From JBLIAZ01 sp047632015 (GTDB taxonomy: Bacteria; Bacteroidota; Bacteroidia; Flavobacteriales_C; GCA-002722245): DNA of 10,613 bases. The translations under genes and the position numbers were made by a program. How positions within the stretch are numbered: position 1 is the first letter of the stretch; every line of letters starts with the position of its first letter. The notes beneath the pieces are model-generated. The model was not told the origin of the DNA. It saw nothing but the letters and a program-made list of their open reading frames with translations, and did no database searches. Location of the stretch: contig JBLIBC010000074.1 in the NCBI GenBank assembly GCA_047632015.1, positions 1-10,613 of the forward strand, given 5' to 3'. Below, piece by piece: positions 1 through 8,448 of this stretch.

Positions 1-2
1 TA

Positions 3-293
3 ACAAGTTGCGGGAACCCGAATGAACTAACAGAAAATTTTCATGTTTACGGTAACTGCATGATGTGCGAGGAAACCATTGAGAATTCCCTGAAAGAAGT
101 CAGCGGAATCACCTTGGGAGATTGGGACAAAAAAAGCAAACAAATATCAGTGACGTTTGATTCTACTATAATATCTCTTACTGACATCAAATCGAAAATA
201 GCAGGAGTAGGTTACGACATGGAAGACACCCGGGCAGAAGATGCGGTATATGATGGCTTACATAAATGCTGCAAATACCAGCGTCCGCAGTAA
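3..293 (+). CDS. Heavy-metal-associated (HMA) domain protein, 5' end outside window
   Basis: This small soluble or membrane-anchored protein probably binds Cu(I) or another soft metal through an HMA (ferredoxin-like) fold. The frame is open from the left edge, so 96 residues are visible and the start is missing. The metal-binding motif is read from bases 51-68 as Gly-Asn-Cys-Met-Met-Cys (CxxC), followed by Glu-Glu-Thr-Ile-Glu, the usual start of the first HMA helix. The first ATG (position 60) lies inside this motif and would delete the first cysteine, so it cannot be the true start. A Thr-Ser-Cys-Gly-Asn stretch at the edge could be a lipobox, which would make it a lipoprotein, but the hydrophobic part is not visible. 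The C-terminus has a second Cys-Cys pair (HKCCKYQRP), as in similar short Bacteroidota proteins that I recall. The family call is fairly sure; the metal and partner are unknown. Confidence 0.8.
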   Translation, partial: TSCGNPNELTENFHVYGNCMMCEETIENSLKEVSGITLGDWDKKSKQISVTFDSTIISLTDIKSKIAGVGYDMEDTRAEDAVYDGLHKCCKYQRPQ

Positions 294-326
294 GGAATTG
301 CACCTTAGTATCTTTTAATTTGAAAA

Positions 327-358
327 AAAAAATCTATCAGCAACCTTAAGGATTTTTT
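327..358. terminator. Probable bidirectional terminator between convergent genes
   Basis: An A-tract ending in TC (327-334) pairs with GA followed by a T-tract (351-358). This gives an 8-bp stem around a loop of 16 bases that itself contains the palindrome CCTTAAGG. Because the stem is A-rich on one side and T-rich on the other, either strand ends in a U-run. It lies 34 bp after the stop of the HMA gene and 13 bp after the stop of pbpC, where a shared terminator is expected. The stem is mostly A-T, so the call is moderate. Confidence 0.5.
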
Positions 359-370
359 ATTTATTGGACT

Positions 371-2704
371 TTAGTTTAGTACCTCAAAAACTTTGCTGAG
401 TTCCACTCCATTCTTATCAACAACTACCATTTTATGCCTTCCTTTTTCGGTATCAACTGGCATTTTGTGCTCATCTTCGGTAAACCCAAGATACTTTCCG
501 TCCAAGTGCCAATAAACTTGAATATTGGGGTTTCGGTGTACAATTTCAAAAACTACTTTACCTCGGTTACCATTCAATTCTTTTGGTATGTAAACTCGAC
601 CACTGTTTACCGGGTAAGCAAAAATCATGGAATGTATTTCCTCCTGTTTACACGAAGGATGAAAAGGAGGCAGTTCAGCATACAGCGGTGCTGTTTTTTT
701 AAAATACCATTCTTGTACAGGAGGTAAAACAAACCACGGTTCATGTGATATATTTTCGCTATTTACACACTCTTGATTTACTTGGTATTTACCGTCAGTA
801 CTCAAATGCACCAACTGGTGAAATGGACACAGTAAATGTGAATTTCCGGCATCAATTAAGACAGCACTGTCTTGCTTAAGGCAGTATTCTCCGGCTAAAT
901 AACCACTTGTAGCACAAACGTTCACCTCTTTTAATTCGTCATGAGGCGTATCAAACCAAGTACTACTGGGTAATAAATTAAATAATTCAAACATAATGGG
1001 GGCTGCTGAACTTACTCCTGTTAACCCTGTTCTCCCTTCCCCGTCTGCATTTCCAGCCCAAACGCCAACTACGTACTCAGGAGTTACGCCAACTGCCCAA
1101 GCATCTTTGTTTCCGAAGCTTGTCCCCGTTTTCCACGCTACCTTTCTTGAAGTGGAAAAGTGCTTCCAACCATTTTCACTTGCTGGACGTTTTACTTTTG
1201 TTAGCGCTTCAAAAGTGTGGTGAATTGCCGCAGCTGATAAAACGGGAGTTCGTCCTGTTGTACTTGTATTTTGGACATTGCTCACTACATGCGGAAAAAA
1301 ATAGTTATCCTTTCCTGAAGATTCTTCTCCAAAATTTTTCAATTCTCGAGCCATCCCCGAATACATCCCAACCAATTCCAATAAGCTTACCTCTGCTCCT
1401 CCCAGTATCAATGACAAGCCATAATGATCCGACGGAAAATTTAAACTTTTCATGTTTAATTTCCCCAGCTTTTCATAAAACCTGTCTATTCCGTACTGCT
1501 GCAGCATCCTTACAAATGGGACATTTAGGGACCTGTACAATGCTTCGTTTGCTTTAACAACACCGTCAAAAGATTGGTAATAATTTTTAGGAGAGTACCC
1601 AGCATAGTATGTTGGGATATCGGTTAACATCATCTCGGGAACTATTTGACCATCATCCAAAGCACAGGCGTACAAAAAGGGTTTAAGTATACTTCCTGTA
1701 CTCCGTTTGGCCTTTACCACATCCACCTTGTTGGCATGAGCCATTGAAGTGTTTACATTTCCAATGTACACCAATATATTACCTGTAGCAACCTCCACGA
1801 TGATAGCAGACGCGTTGTGTACTTGGTTAGATCTTAACTCTTCTGCATGCCTATTCACTACCTTTTGAGCTTCATTTTGAAGTTGAAAATCCAACGTGCT
1901 TTGAACACGATTACTTCCATTTACTGTGGCAAAACTTAATACGTGTTGAGCATTCTGAGGTAATTTCAAAGGTTTGCCTGGAACAGATTCAAGCTTAGAC
2001 AACTTGCAAGTTTCTTTGTCGATGATACCTGCTTTTTCGAGTTTATCCAACAAACGATTACGTTTTTCAGCTAAAAGCACTTGCCCTTTCCCAGGATACA
2101 GCAACCCAGGTGAATTTGGTAATACCGCTAATAAAGCGTTTTCGGACCATGATAAATTTTGTGGAGACCGCCCGAAATAACGCCACGAAGCGGCTTCAAG
2201 ACCCACTACATTTCCGCCAAAAGGGGCGTGAGACAAATACAAATTCAAAATTTCATTCTTGGACAAATTAACTTCAAGATGCAGAGCCAGTAGCATTTCC
2301 CAGCACTTATTTACGTATGTTCTGACGCTTGGACCGCCCATCATCCTTGCCACTTGCATGGTTATCGTACTTCCTCCTCGTCTTTTTTTATTGGTTAAAT
2401 TATCCTTGAAGGCCGAAAACAACGACACCGGATTAATTCCAGGATGCTTATAAAAGTGTTTGTCTTCAAATTGCAATATGCATGTGTTGAACTTTGAAAA
2501 ACTTACTTTTTCAGGATCAGAAATCGGAAACCGCCATTGCCCATCTTTGGCTATCCTTGCACCTAAAAGCTCCCCGTCTTTAGCAGTAATTACTTTAGAA
2601 TAATGAGTGGTAAAATGAGGTACAGGTAAAATGAAGGACAATGTAAACAAGCACACACAAAACAGCAGTGCTTGCTTAATTAATTTTCCTTGTTTCTTAT
2701 TCAA
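371..2704 (-). CDS. pbpC: Penicillin-binding protein 1C (class A PBP: glycosyltransferase and transpeptidase)
   Basis: A bifunctional peptidoglycan synthase anchored in the inner membrane with its domains in the periplasm. The 777 residues are close to the roughly 770 of E. coli PBP1C. A membrane helix lies at about residues 10-28. The GT51 glycosyltransferase follows at about 50-235, with EDKHFYKHPG at 80-89 (catalytic Glu80), RRGGSTITMQ at 108-117 and KNEILNLYL at 149-157. The transpeptidase spans about 295-575, with Ser338-Ile-Leu-Lys341 as the SxxK nucleophile motif, Ser392-Leu-Asn394 as SxN and Lys525-Thr-Gly-Thr528 as KTG. A cysteine-containing linker (Cys597, Cys608, Cys626-Pro-x-His) and a C-terminal beta domain (about 690-777, BiPBP_C type) are typical of PBP1C rather than PBP1A/1B. 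The start is TTG at 2704-2702: an in-frame stop lies two codons upstream and the next Met is residue 117, inside the glycosyltransferase. It follows the macroglobulin gene by 14 bp and is surely cotranscribed with it. All catalytic motifs are intact. Confidence 0.95.
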   Translation of the reverse strand: MNKKQGKLIKQALLFCVCLFTLSFILPVPHFTTHYSKVITAKDGELLGARIAKDGQWRFPISDPEKVSFSKFNTCILQFEDKHFYKHPGINPVSLFSAFKDNLTNKKRRGGSTITMQVARMMGGPSVRTYVNKCWEMLLALHLEVNLSKNEILNLYLSHAPFGGNVVGLEAASWRYFGRSPQNLSWSENALLAVLPNSPGLLYPGKGQVLLAEKRNRLLDKLEKAGIIDKETCKLSKLESVPGKPLKLPQNAQHVLSFATVNGSNRVQSTLDFQLQNEAQKVVNRHAEELRSNQVHNASAIIVEVATGNILVYIGNVNTSMAHANKVDVVKAKRSTGSILKPFLYACALDDGQIVPEMMLTDIPTYYAGYSPKNYYQSFDGVVKANEALYRSLNVPFVRMLQQYGIDRFYEKLGKLNMKSLNFPSDHYGLSLILGGAEVSLLELVGMYSGMARELKNFGEESSGKDNYFFPHVVSNVQNTSTTGRTPVLSAAAIHHTFEALTKVKRPASENGWKHFSTSRKVAWKTGTSFGNKDAWAVGVTPEYVVGVWAGNADGEGRTGLTGVSSAAPIMFELFNLLPSSTWFDTPHDELKEVNVCATSGYLAGEYCLKQDSAVLIDAGNSHLLCPFHQLVHLSTDGKYQVNQECVNSENISHEPWFVLPPVQEWYFKKTAPLYAELPPFHPSCKQEEIHSMIFAYPVNSGRVYIPKELNGNRGKVVFEIVHRNPNIQVYWHLDGKYLGFTEDEHKMPVDTEKGRHKMVVVDKNGVELSKVFEVLN

Positions 2705-2718
2705 AACTTAAAAGCAAT

Positions 2719-5700
2719 TTAATTTCCTGGCTTAACAACCTCGACCCACTTACCTGGCTCGGAAGCTTTGTAATCGTCATCGTACATTGACCCTACATTA
2801 ACTGAAGGCAAATAATATTTACCTAAGTAACTCGCGTTTAATATCACTTTAAACGTTTTACTGCTGTATTTACTGTTCCTTCTGTAATCGCTTAAACCAA
2901 AATAAGTAAGCACCCTGTCATCACGTATGTCTTGATAATCAAAAGAACTTGTATTTTCGTCGTTACCATCTCCATCTCCAAACAACCTTTGGTTAAATAT
3001 TTCCCATCCTGAAGGGAAAACGTGAGTCAAGGCAACATTGTCTATAGGGTTACTTAGGTCTTCGTTTTTAACTGTCACTTCTGCCACAAAATCAGTTCCT
3101 TGATCCAATTTAGTCACATTAATGTACTGTCCTTTCATGTCCATGTATTTAACGGATACAACCATGTTACTGCTGATGGTTTTTTCGTCACCAGGACCAG
3201 GTATTCCAGAACTAATTACTGTTGCAAATAACATCCCGCTTCCAGTATTGTGCACTTCAATTTTTCCATCTTTCATAGCTGACAATGGCACGTCAAGTTG
3301 TCCTACAGTTGAATTTACAATGTGATTCTTCTTTTTACCGTTAATTAACGTACTGAATTTTAATTCTTTAGCAACACCTGATCCACCAACGTATTTAGAA
3401 ATAGACATCAAACTGTACGCCACCGCTTGTGTGTTCATGTACCTGTTTTTACCTAAAGGCTTAGCCACTTTTTTGAGTGCTCTACGTGCTTTGACATCGT
3501 CTTTCATGATGGTGTAACATTCTAATAATATAGCCTGATCCCTTGCTGATGAACCATAAGAATAACCATAATACCTTCTTGTAGTTGCGTCCACTTTCAA
3601 ATCCTTTAAAATGGAAGAAGCCACCGCCTTTTCACCCATTAAGTAATACGAAGCAGCCAAACGATGCATACCAACATAATTCAACTTATTGTCCTCTTTC
3701 AAACGGTTCATTGCTCCAATTTCAGCTTTGCCAGCAAGTGCCAAAGTGAACAATCGATAAGCTTGCGCAAAATCATAACTTGGACGTGAATACCTAAAAT
3801 AAGAACCATAAACGCTTGGGTATGAATTGGAATTAAAAGACGAATAATTCCTTGCAACTGTCTGCTGATAACCCACCCATGAATTTTTCATGCTTGCAGG
3901 AACGGTGTACCCTTTTTTCTCCGCTTCTAGTAAAAAGTGACCTACATAACTTGTGGCGTAATCACTGATGTGACTGGAACCTGACCAGTAAGCAAAACCT
4001 CCAGAGCTTACTTGAAAATTCCGCAATTTATTAATGGCAGTCAATATATTTTGCTTCGCTCTTTCCTTTTGTTGTTCGTTCAACTCCATTACATCTCCAA
4101 TGAACAACTGAGGAAAAGTTTTAGAAGTAGTTTGTTCAACACACCCATGAGGATAACCAAGCAAGTATTCAAGTCTCTTATTTAAATTAATTGAAGGTAT
4201 ACTAGAAATTTCCAGGGTTAATTTATTGGTTCCCTTTAACCCAAGCACCTCAAAGGAAATAGAATCTTTCACACCCTTTTTTAACGTTTTAGTAAACGCT
4301 TTGGTTTGACGAGGGTTTGCATGTCGCACACTGATGTCTACTTCAGTACTTGCTTTTTCTTTGCCACACTCCACGAAAATTTGAACTTTTCCAGCTCCAG
4401 CTTTTGTGCCAACTTGTAAATCAAAATTCACCATTCCCTCCCCCATTTCATCAAAATGAATGGTTTGAGTTTGAACCTTTTTGTTACCAAACAACTCGTT
4501 GGTCACCACTTTCACTTTTACGTCTTTGATTTTTTCATCCATCGCAAAAATGGTCACTGGTAGTTTCACTAATTCTTTTGGGCCAAGTACACGTGGTAAA
4601 CTTGCCAACACCATTAATGGTTTTTTAACAGGAGTTGATTTTTCGGTTCGGCCATAAGCGCCTTCTTTACCTGCTATTACCATTGTTCTCACCGCTCCAA
4701 TGTAATTTGGAATGGCAATAATGTGCTCATTATTGTCGCCCTTGCCCAACTCAAATGGGCCAATAAAACGAACCATTGGCTTGAACCTTTTTACTTTATT
4801 CTTAGCCTTTCCATTCATTCCTTCATCACCACCAACACTTAAAATTCCTTCCAATTTTCCACCGTAAGCACCAATTACATAATCGTAAAAATCCCAAGTT
4901 TTAACACCTAGAGCTTCCCGTGCATAGAATACAGGATGGGGATTTGGAGTTTTAAACCTTGTTAAATCAAGCAAGCCTTCATCAACAATTGCCACGGTAT
5001 AAGTCATGGCTTTACCATCCTTTTCGGACACCTTCACTTTTACCCTGCTCAAAGGAGCTAATTCCTCAGGCATCTCGATTTGAGGTTTTAATATGGTTCC
5101 AGGATCCTCCACCATGAGCGGTATGACACCGTACATCCTAATCGGCAAGCTGTTGTCATGTTTGTGAGGTTGAAGCATTGTCACATGAACATACACGTTT
5201 GGCGCCATTTCTGGGGTCACTGTAATGCTATGCAAAATCTCATTATTTTCCACTTCAATCCATTTAGCTTGTAACACTTTTGATCCTGACTCGACCGTTA
5301 GCAAAGCCCTTCCTTTCCCACTTGATGGAATAGAAATCATGGCCTTTTCTCCTACTTTATAATTTGCCTTATCGCTTGAAAACGAAAGTAAACTTACTCC
5401 TCCCGGGTTTTCTCTTTCCCCTCTACCAGCCCAACCAGGCCAATCCATGTAAATGAACTTTCCAGTGATATGTCCGCTGTCTTTGTTTTTTACCTGCACA
5501 TAATATCTTCCCCATTCTGGATAATCCACTTTGAATTTAAAGGAGCCTTTGCCATTTTCTGATGAGGTGCGAATAGTTTTAATTTTTTCAGCATGTCTCG
5601 TGTTTAAGTACGAACCAACGTCTTCCGACGACGATTCCCACCACCATCTCCACCTCACTTTGTAAATGTTAACTTCCACATTTGAAACGCTCACAGGGTT

Positions 5701-8328
5701 ACCTAAATAGTCTAATGTGGCAATTTCACCAACATGTGTTGTGTCAGTGAGCAACATCCCACGTTGATCTCCTTGTGGCAAGCTAACCCCAACATAAGAT
5801 TTATAGGGCGAGTACGGAATTGAAAACTTATCAATGCTAAAATCACCTCCTTCCTCAAAAACACGTGTCACAAATGTGGCTCTTAACATTCCTGGAGCAC
5901 TGCTGTTTACTTTAACTTTGTCATAAAATACGGCCTTTCCTTGACCATCCAATTTCCCTTCAAACAAATCCTGTTCTACTGTTCCAAACGATTTTCCAGG
6001 ATCAGTGAACGTGTAGTCCTCGTACTTTTTAAAAGTAGTCCTGCTGTGAGTAAGCTTAATAGCTACTTTTGTCTTCAGGTTTTTAGCCACAGCTCCATGT
6101 AGCCATTTAACTTCCAAACTCCCCTTCATATCAGGATTTTGAGCTGATATAATTTCAGTGTTAAAATCTAATTTTACTTTTAACCTGTTGGGTTTAATCG
6201 CCTCGATTCTGATGAATTTTTCAAACTTAACACCACCCACTTTAACTTTTGCCAGCCAACTTCCTGTGGGTGCATCGTCGGCAGTGGTTAAGGTAAATTG
6301 ATAAAAACCGTCTACTCCATTAGTTGTTGTCACCTTGTGTGTAGTTTGCCCAAGCGGATTTACTAATTCTAGCTTCACAGGATGTTTTTTAGGCAACAAA
6401 CCTTCTTTATCCTCCAATATAAAACTCAAAAACAAAGAATCTCCAGGACGCCAAACACCTCTTTCTCCGTATATAAAACCTTTAATTCCTTTTTGTACTT
6501 TTTTCCCTCGCACATCAAATTTACTAGTGCTCAATGCACTTCCGTCGTCCAACTTTAAGTACCCTCGTTCCTTCCCTTTTTTTGCTACTAATAAATGTGG
6601 CTTGTTTTTTAATTCTACTTCCAACATCCCATCTCCATCCGTTTTTTTGGATGATATGAGCTGATTTTGATAATTATATAATTCCACTGTCACGTTTGAC
6701 AAAGGTTTGGTGGTTCTGATGTCTGTCACAGCAACCACGAGTTTTTTGTTGTTACCCATCTTTGCAATCACACCTAAATTGGAGGCTAAGATGTTTCTTG
6801 CCAATGGCCTAGTAGACCTGTAATTATAGTACGATTTTGAACAAGGATCATCGCGGTCTTCCCATTCCCAATCGTAATTATAACTTTCGGTATAATCCCA
6901 ATAAGAAAACTCAACCTCTTCCTCAGCCTCATCCCAATTGGTGGACTCTGATTGGTCTTCAACCTCTTCTGAAGCCTCACAAGGATAAAGCGAATAGGAT
7001 CTTTTAAAGTTCAGTTCTACTCTGTAAATTGCTCCTGGTTCCGCTTCAATGAATTCTGAAAGGTCTAAAAAGTAATTGTTCCAAATTCCCTTATCTACGA
7101 CATGATCAGCAACCAAGTTCACTTTTTTACTAAAAACTGGACGCCCAACCCTCCTCATTTGCCAACTTTCGCTGATGCTGTTAACTTGTAAAAACTGCTT
7201 CACGTTGTTCTCGAAAATCTTGATGATTTTAACATCGACCGCTGTTAAGTTAACTGCTTTAAATGGAAAAATTAATCCATCTGTACTAGGCAATATTGTC
7301 CCTTTTCCTTCCAGTTCGATGGCTGGTTTGTAATCCTCAAAAGCAAGGGTGTAATCTAGTTTTTCCTTTAACTTATATCCTAATACATTTTTAATTCCTC
7401 GTTCAAACACTAATGTTTTGGTCCCCGACAACCTTGATTTTGGATAGACTTTAACCTTGTTTCCTTCGATTGTAAATTTCAATTTTGAATTATTATCCAA
7501 GTGAATTAATCCATCCAATTTCTGGTTTTTAAGCAACGGATCTGAAAAGTTAATTAACATGTATTGCTCTGGTGACCTGAACACTTGAACATTCATTACT
7601 TTGAAATCGGAAAGGGAGGGTATGGTGTAAATAATTTCACCTTTACTGTCTAAATCAAATTGATCTCCGTCCCATTCAACTGTTAATTCTTGTTCATCTT
7701 CCGTTCTTTTCACACTGTCCACAGTAAATTTATGTAAAGTTCCTTCCACGTTATGTTGCCATGTAAAGTTTAAAGAGTTGTTGTCCAACTGTGCCTCCAA
7801 CATTTTCTCGACCTCATCATCTTTCATCACATCAGCAAAAAGCATTTCTCCCTCTACTTGATTCCAGACTAAATCCGTCATGTCATAAGTGTTAATCCCA
7901 TTCACTTTCACATCAAAATTTTGCTTGATGGTATGTATTTGATATTCAAATTCCTCAAATTTTGGAGCTACGTCCAAGACTTTTCCCAATTCAAATTCAA
8001 TGGTGTAAGCAGTTCCAGAACTAAGCATTTCCGTTGGTTTGAACTCGATGGTGTTAGCATCAACCCAATACGCAGTACCGCTAACTGAAGGAGAAAAATC
8101 AAACAAGTCCTCAGCTATTTCCTGACCTTGCTCTGTATACATTTTGCTTTGGACAGCTAAATCAATTCTAAAAGAAGCATTTTTTGAAATAATGCCAGAA
8201 GTAAATCCAACGATGTATTCACTAAATCCTGGATCAATTTTTTGAACCTCCTCAGTCTCATCACAAGAAGTTAAAAATAATGACATCAACAGGATTAAAA
8301 CCAACGGAAACTGAATGTATTTTTTCAT
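2719..8328 (-). CDS. Bacterial alpha-2-macroglobulin family lipoprotein with intact thioester
   Basis: A very large (1869 residues) cell-envelope protein expected to trap proteases. Cleavage of a bait region exposes an internal thioester that covalently binds the attacker. The N-terminus is a lipoprotein signal, with a hydrophobic stretch at 8-19 and lipobox Leu-Thr-Ser-Cys22. The order is N-terminal macroglobulin domains; an acidic aromatic loop between Cys450 and Cys496; the MG2 domain (GFIYGERGVWRPGD at 617-630); bait-region domains; the A2M core (DEGLLDLTRFKTP from 1116); the thioester domain starting at Gly-Cys1396-Val-Glu-Gln1399; an alpha-helical barrel to about 1690; and a C-terminal MG10-like domain ending in a PGKWVEVV-type tail. 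It is longer than E. coli YfhM (1653), which also carries a CxEQ thioester. Only six cysteines are visible in all. It is first in an operon with pbpC, the same pairing as yfhM-pbpC, which links protease defence with wall repair. The ATG lacks a Shine-Dalgarno sequence, as is usual in this phylum. Confidence 0.95.
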   Translation of the reverse strand: MKKYIQFPLVLILLMSLFLTSCDETEEVQKIDPGFSEYIVGFTSGIISKNASFRIDLAVQSKMYTEQGQEIAEDLFDFSPSVSGTAYWVDANTIEFKPTEMLSSGTAYTIEFELGKVLDVAPKFEEFEYQIHTIKQNFDVKVNGINTYDMTDLVWNQVEGEMLFADVMKDDEVEKMLEAQLDNNSLNFTWQHNVEGTLHKFTVDSVKRTEDEQELTVEWDGDQFDLDSKGEIIYTIPSLSDFKVMNVQVFRSPEQYMLINFSDPLLKNQKLDGLIHLDNNSKLKFTIEGNKVKVYPKSRLSGTKTLVFERGIKNVLGYKLKEKLDYTLAFEDYKPAIELEGKGTILPSTDGLIFPFKAVNLTAVDVKIIKIFENNVKQFLQVNSISESWQMRRVGRPVFSKKVNLVADHVVDKGIWNNYFLDLSEFIEAEPGAIYRVELNFKRSYSLYPCEASEEVEDQSESTNWDEAEEEVEFSYWDYTESYNYDWEWEDRDDPCSKSYYNYRSTRPLARNILASNLGVIAKMGNNKKLVVAVTDIRTTKPLSNVTVELYNYQNQLISSKKTDGDGMLEVELKNKPHLLVAKKGKERGYLKLDDGSALSTSKFDVRGKKVQKGIKGFIYGERGVWRPGDSLFLSFILEDKEGLLPKKHPVKLELVNPLGQTTHKVTTTNGVDGFYQFTLTTADDAPTGSWLAKVKVGGVKFEKFIRIEAIKPNRLKVKLDFNTEIISAQNPDMKGSLEVKWLHGAVAKNLKTKVAIKLTHSRTTFKKYEDYTFTDPGKSFGTVEQDLFEGKLDGQGKAVFYDKVKVNSSAPGMLRATFVTRVFEEGGDFSIDKFSIPYSPYKSYVGVSLPQGDQRGMLLTDTTHVGEIATLDYLGNPVSVSNVEVNIYKVRWRWWWESSSEDVGSYLNTRHAEKIKTIRTSSENGKGSFKFKVDYPEWGRYYVQVKNKDSGHITGKFIYMDWPGWAGRGERENPGGVSLLSFSSDKANYKVGEKAMISIPSSGKGRALLTVESGSKVLQAKWIEVENNEILHSITVTPEMAPNVYVHVTMLQPHKHDNSLPIRMYGVIPLMVEDPGTILKPQIEMPEELAPLSRVKVKVSEKDGKAMTYTVAIVDEGLLDLTRFKTPNPHPVFYAREALGVKTWDFYDYVIGAYGGKLEGILSVGGDEGMNGKAKNKVKRFKPMVRFIGPFELGKGDNNEHIIAIPNYIGAVRTMVIAGKEGAYGRTEKSTPVKKPLMVLASLPRVLGPKELVKLPVTIFAMDEKIKDVKVKVVTNELFGNKKVQTQTIHFDEMGEGMVNFDLQVGTKAGAGKVQIFVECGKEKASTEVDISVRHANPRQTKAFTKTLKKGVKDSISFEVLGLKGTNKLTLEISSIPSINLNKRLEYLLGYPHGCVEQTTSKTFPQLFIGDVMELNEQQKERAKQNILTAINKLRNFQVSSGGFAYWSGSSHISDYATSYVGHFLLEAEKKGYTVPASMKNSWVGYQQTVARNYSSFNSNSYPSVYGSYFRYSRPSYDFAQAYRLFTLALAGKAEIGAMNRLKEDNKLNYVGMHRLAASYYLMGEKAVASSILKDLKVDATTRRYYGYSYGSSARDQAILLECYTIMKDDVKARRALKKVAKPLGKNRYMNTQAVAYSLMSISKYVGGSGVAKELKFSTLINGKKKNHIVNSTVGQLDVPLSAMKDGKIEVHNTGSGMLFATVISSGIPGPGDEKTISSNMVVSVKYMDMKGQYINVTKLDQGTDFVAEVTVKNEDLSNPIDNVALTHVFPSGWEIFNQRLFGDGDGNDENTSSFDYQDIRDDRVLTYFGLSDYRRNSKYSSKTFKVILNASYLGKYYLPSVNVGSMYDDDYKASEPGKWVEVVKPGN

Positions 8329-8354
8329 GTGCGGGAAATAGATGTGTAGGGAAT

Positions 8355-8381
8355 TTAATGTAAAATACAGAAAATAATCAA
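8355..8381 (-). promoter_or_regulatory. Weak candidate promoter of the macroglobulin-pbpC operon
   Basis: Read on the minus strand, TTG (8381-8379) is followed after 16 bases by TACATTAA (8362-8355). This partly matches the Bacteroidota pattern TTTG...TAnnTTTG. The -7 box misses its last bases and the spacing is shorter than the usual 19-21. It sits between the terminator of the gene upstream and the ATG at 8328, the only place a promoter of this operon could lie close to the gene. Confidence 0.25.
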
Positions 8382-8389
8382 CGGCATAA

Positions 8390-8424
8390 AAAAGGCGTCA
8401 CATGAAAACTCATGGACGCCTTTT
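8390..8424 (-). terminator. Strong hairpin terminator of the T9SS-sorted protein gene
   Basis: A perfect 10-bp inverted repeat (AAAAGGCGTC at 8390-8399 and GACGCCTTTT at 8415-8424) is extended inward by a CATG/CATG pair (8401-8404 and 8411-8414) with one bulged A and a 6-base loop. On the minus strand the stem ends in a run of six T. It lies 24 bp after the stop of the gene ending at 8449, so it ends that transcript before the macroglobulin operon begins. Confidence 0.85.
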
Positions 8425-8448
8425 AAATTTTAAGTTTTGAAATATACC

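Noticed and set aside
333..352. Resemblance of the pbpC 3' terminator (minus strand AATCCTTAA...GCTGATAGA) to repeat copy A
   Set aside because: Two 9-base matches with different spacing, opposite orientation relative to the genes, and no AATCAAATAGATTG core. Probably chance in A-T-rich DNA.
434..6980. Several open frames antisense to or overlapping pbpC and the macroglobulin gene (such as 434-727, 1120-1557, 6335-6664, 6786-6980)
   Set aside because: They lie wholly inside two clear, well-conserved genes in other frames and have no domain signals of their own.
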